Assembly (NCBI GenBank): GCA_003242895.1
Contig: QKMY01000059.1
Coordinates: 1 to 64,000 of the forward strand
DNA length: 64,000 nt
Origin: Candidatus Margulisiibacteriota bacterium
GTDB lineage: Bacteria > Margulisbacteria > Riflemargulisbacteria > GWF2-39-127
Direction: 5' to 3'
Part shown: piece after piece, positions 63,673 through 64,000 of the stretch
How the letters are laid out: every line of letters begins with the position of its first letter
Position numbering within the stretch: the first letter of the stretch is position 1
The notes under the pieces: generated by a model
Told to the model about the DNA's origin: nothing
The model's input: only the letters and a program-made list of their open reading frames with translations
The model's database searches: none
Position numbers and translations under genes: made by a program

Positions 63673-64000
63673 ATGGGCAGGCTTGATCAAAATAATGATA
63701 TCGAAGACTTTGTTGTTAACCCTATTGAGCTTCCGGAGCAGAATAAGCTTTTGCGGGATTTTTTTCCATTTATTGAGAAGGTGTTGAGTAGTCAGGATAA
63801 CTCTGTTTTGCATGAGCAGAGTCCGAATCCGACTCAAAGGAAAGGCAGCATTGATTTAACTGAGGTGCTTATACATCAAGAAAAAAAGTTGAATATTAGC
63901 TACCTTATGGATTTTTTGGAAAAAAAACGCGTGGCAGTTCCCAGTTCCTTAATTGGCGAGGATAATAAGACAAGTCCAATAATTAAACAGGAAAGAAAAC
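63673..64000 (+). CDS. incomplete gene at the window edge, unknown function
   Basis: From ATG 63673, two bases after the preceding stop, a frame stays open to the end of the window (109 codons). The visible product is polar and acidic (RLDQNNDIEDFVVNPIELPE, then short helices such as LLRDFFPFIEKVL). I do not recognise it. The tight spacing shows that the giant-gene operon continues beyond the window. Confidence 0.6.
   Translation, partial: MGRLDQNNDIEDFVVNPIELPEQNKLLRDFFPFIEKVLSSQDNSVLHEQSPNPTQRKGSIDLTEVLIHQEKKLNISYLMDFLEKKRVAVPSSLIGEDNKTSPIIKQERK

Noticed and set aside
1-64000. tRNA, rRNA, CRISPR arrays, insertion sequences and prophage genes
   Set aside because: No T-loop-like motif in a tRNA context, no regularly spaced repeats, no transposase, integrase or phage structural genes were found on reading both strands.

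Overview
The window comes from an AT-rich bacterial chromosome that is densely packed with genes. No rRNA, tRNA, insertion sequence, prophage or CRISPR array is visible. The cell should be a motile diderm: it encodes flagellar P- and L-ring proteins (FlgI, FlgH), which need a peptidoglycan layer and an outer membrane, plus RlpA and a type II secretion/type IV pilus-like assembly set. It also carries SepF next to YggS, ProC and YggT, an arrangement familiar from Firmicutes, Cyanobacteria and some uncultivated relatives. SepF together with L/P rings suggests a diderm lineage on the Terrabacteria side, for example a Margulisbacteria-like group. That placement is inference only.

Layout. 178-6288: the MEP-pathway gene dxs, then a converging operon (membrane Zn-peptidase, miaA, dapF, ispH, rnc). 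6585-15458: flagellar genes on the minus strand in two blocks, flgF-flgG-flgA-flgH-flgI-flgJ and flgM-flgN-flgK-flgL-fliW-csrA. Each block is headed by a good sigma-28-type promoter. 15966-20098: yggS-sepF-proC-yggT-yggT-yggU and rarA. 20303-26707: a mixed stretch (rlpA, an acidic unknown, an aldo/keto reductase, flavodoxin, mntP, an HD-like protein, a TreT-like glycosyltransferase). 27090-30917: clpC and radA. 30918-31354: a non-coding, AT-rich stretch with four DnaA-box-like sites, a candidate replication origin. 31355-32593: a secreted double jelly-roll protein. 32781-37902: pseudopilin-like proteins with GspF- and GspE-type assembly proteins. 37974-42859: signalling genes, namely a STAS anti-anti-sigma protein, a membrane GAF/PP2C/RsbW-like fusion and a histidine kinase with a pseudo-receiver. 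42949-47694: glyA, a deoxycytidylate deaminase, acyP, pheA, serS and an ArsR-type regulator.

47941-64000 (running off the window) is the most unusual part. Four small unrecognised genes are followed by a strong inverted repeat, an extended -10 promoter and one gene of 4319 codons. Its product has no N-terminal export signal. It contains three transglutaminase/LapG-like cysteine-peptidase folds in different states: Pro-His-Asp, Cys-His-Glu and Cys-His-Asp. It also has five tandem copies of a helical repeat of about 210 residues that I do not recognise, a coiled coil, and long helical-repeat regions. Downstream, closely spaced, lie a helical 363-residue protein, a one-TM coiled-coil protein and an incomplete gene. 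I see this cluster as the best candidate for an undescribed system; its function cannot be read from the sequence.

How the parts relate: the two sigma-28 promoters, FlgM, and the FliW/CsrA pair describe a conventional late-flagellar checkpoint. The STAS protein and the PP2C/kinase fusion look like a partner-switching module controlling an unseen sigma factor or output. None of these visibly controls the giant-gene locus.
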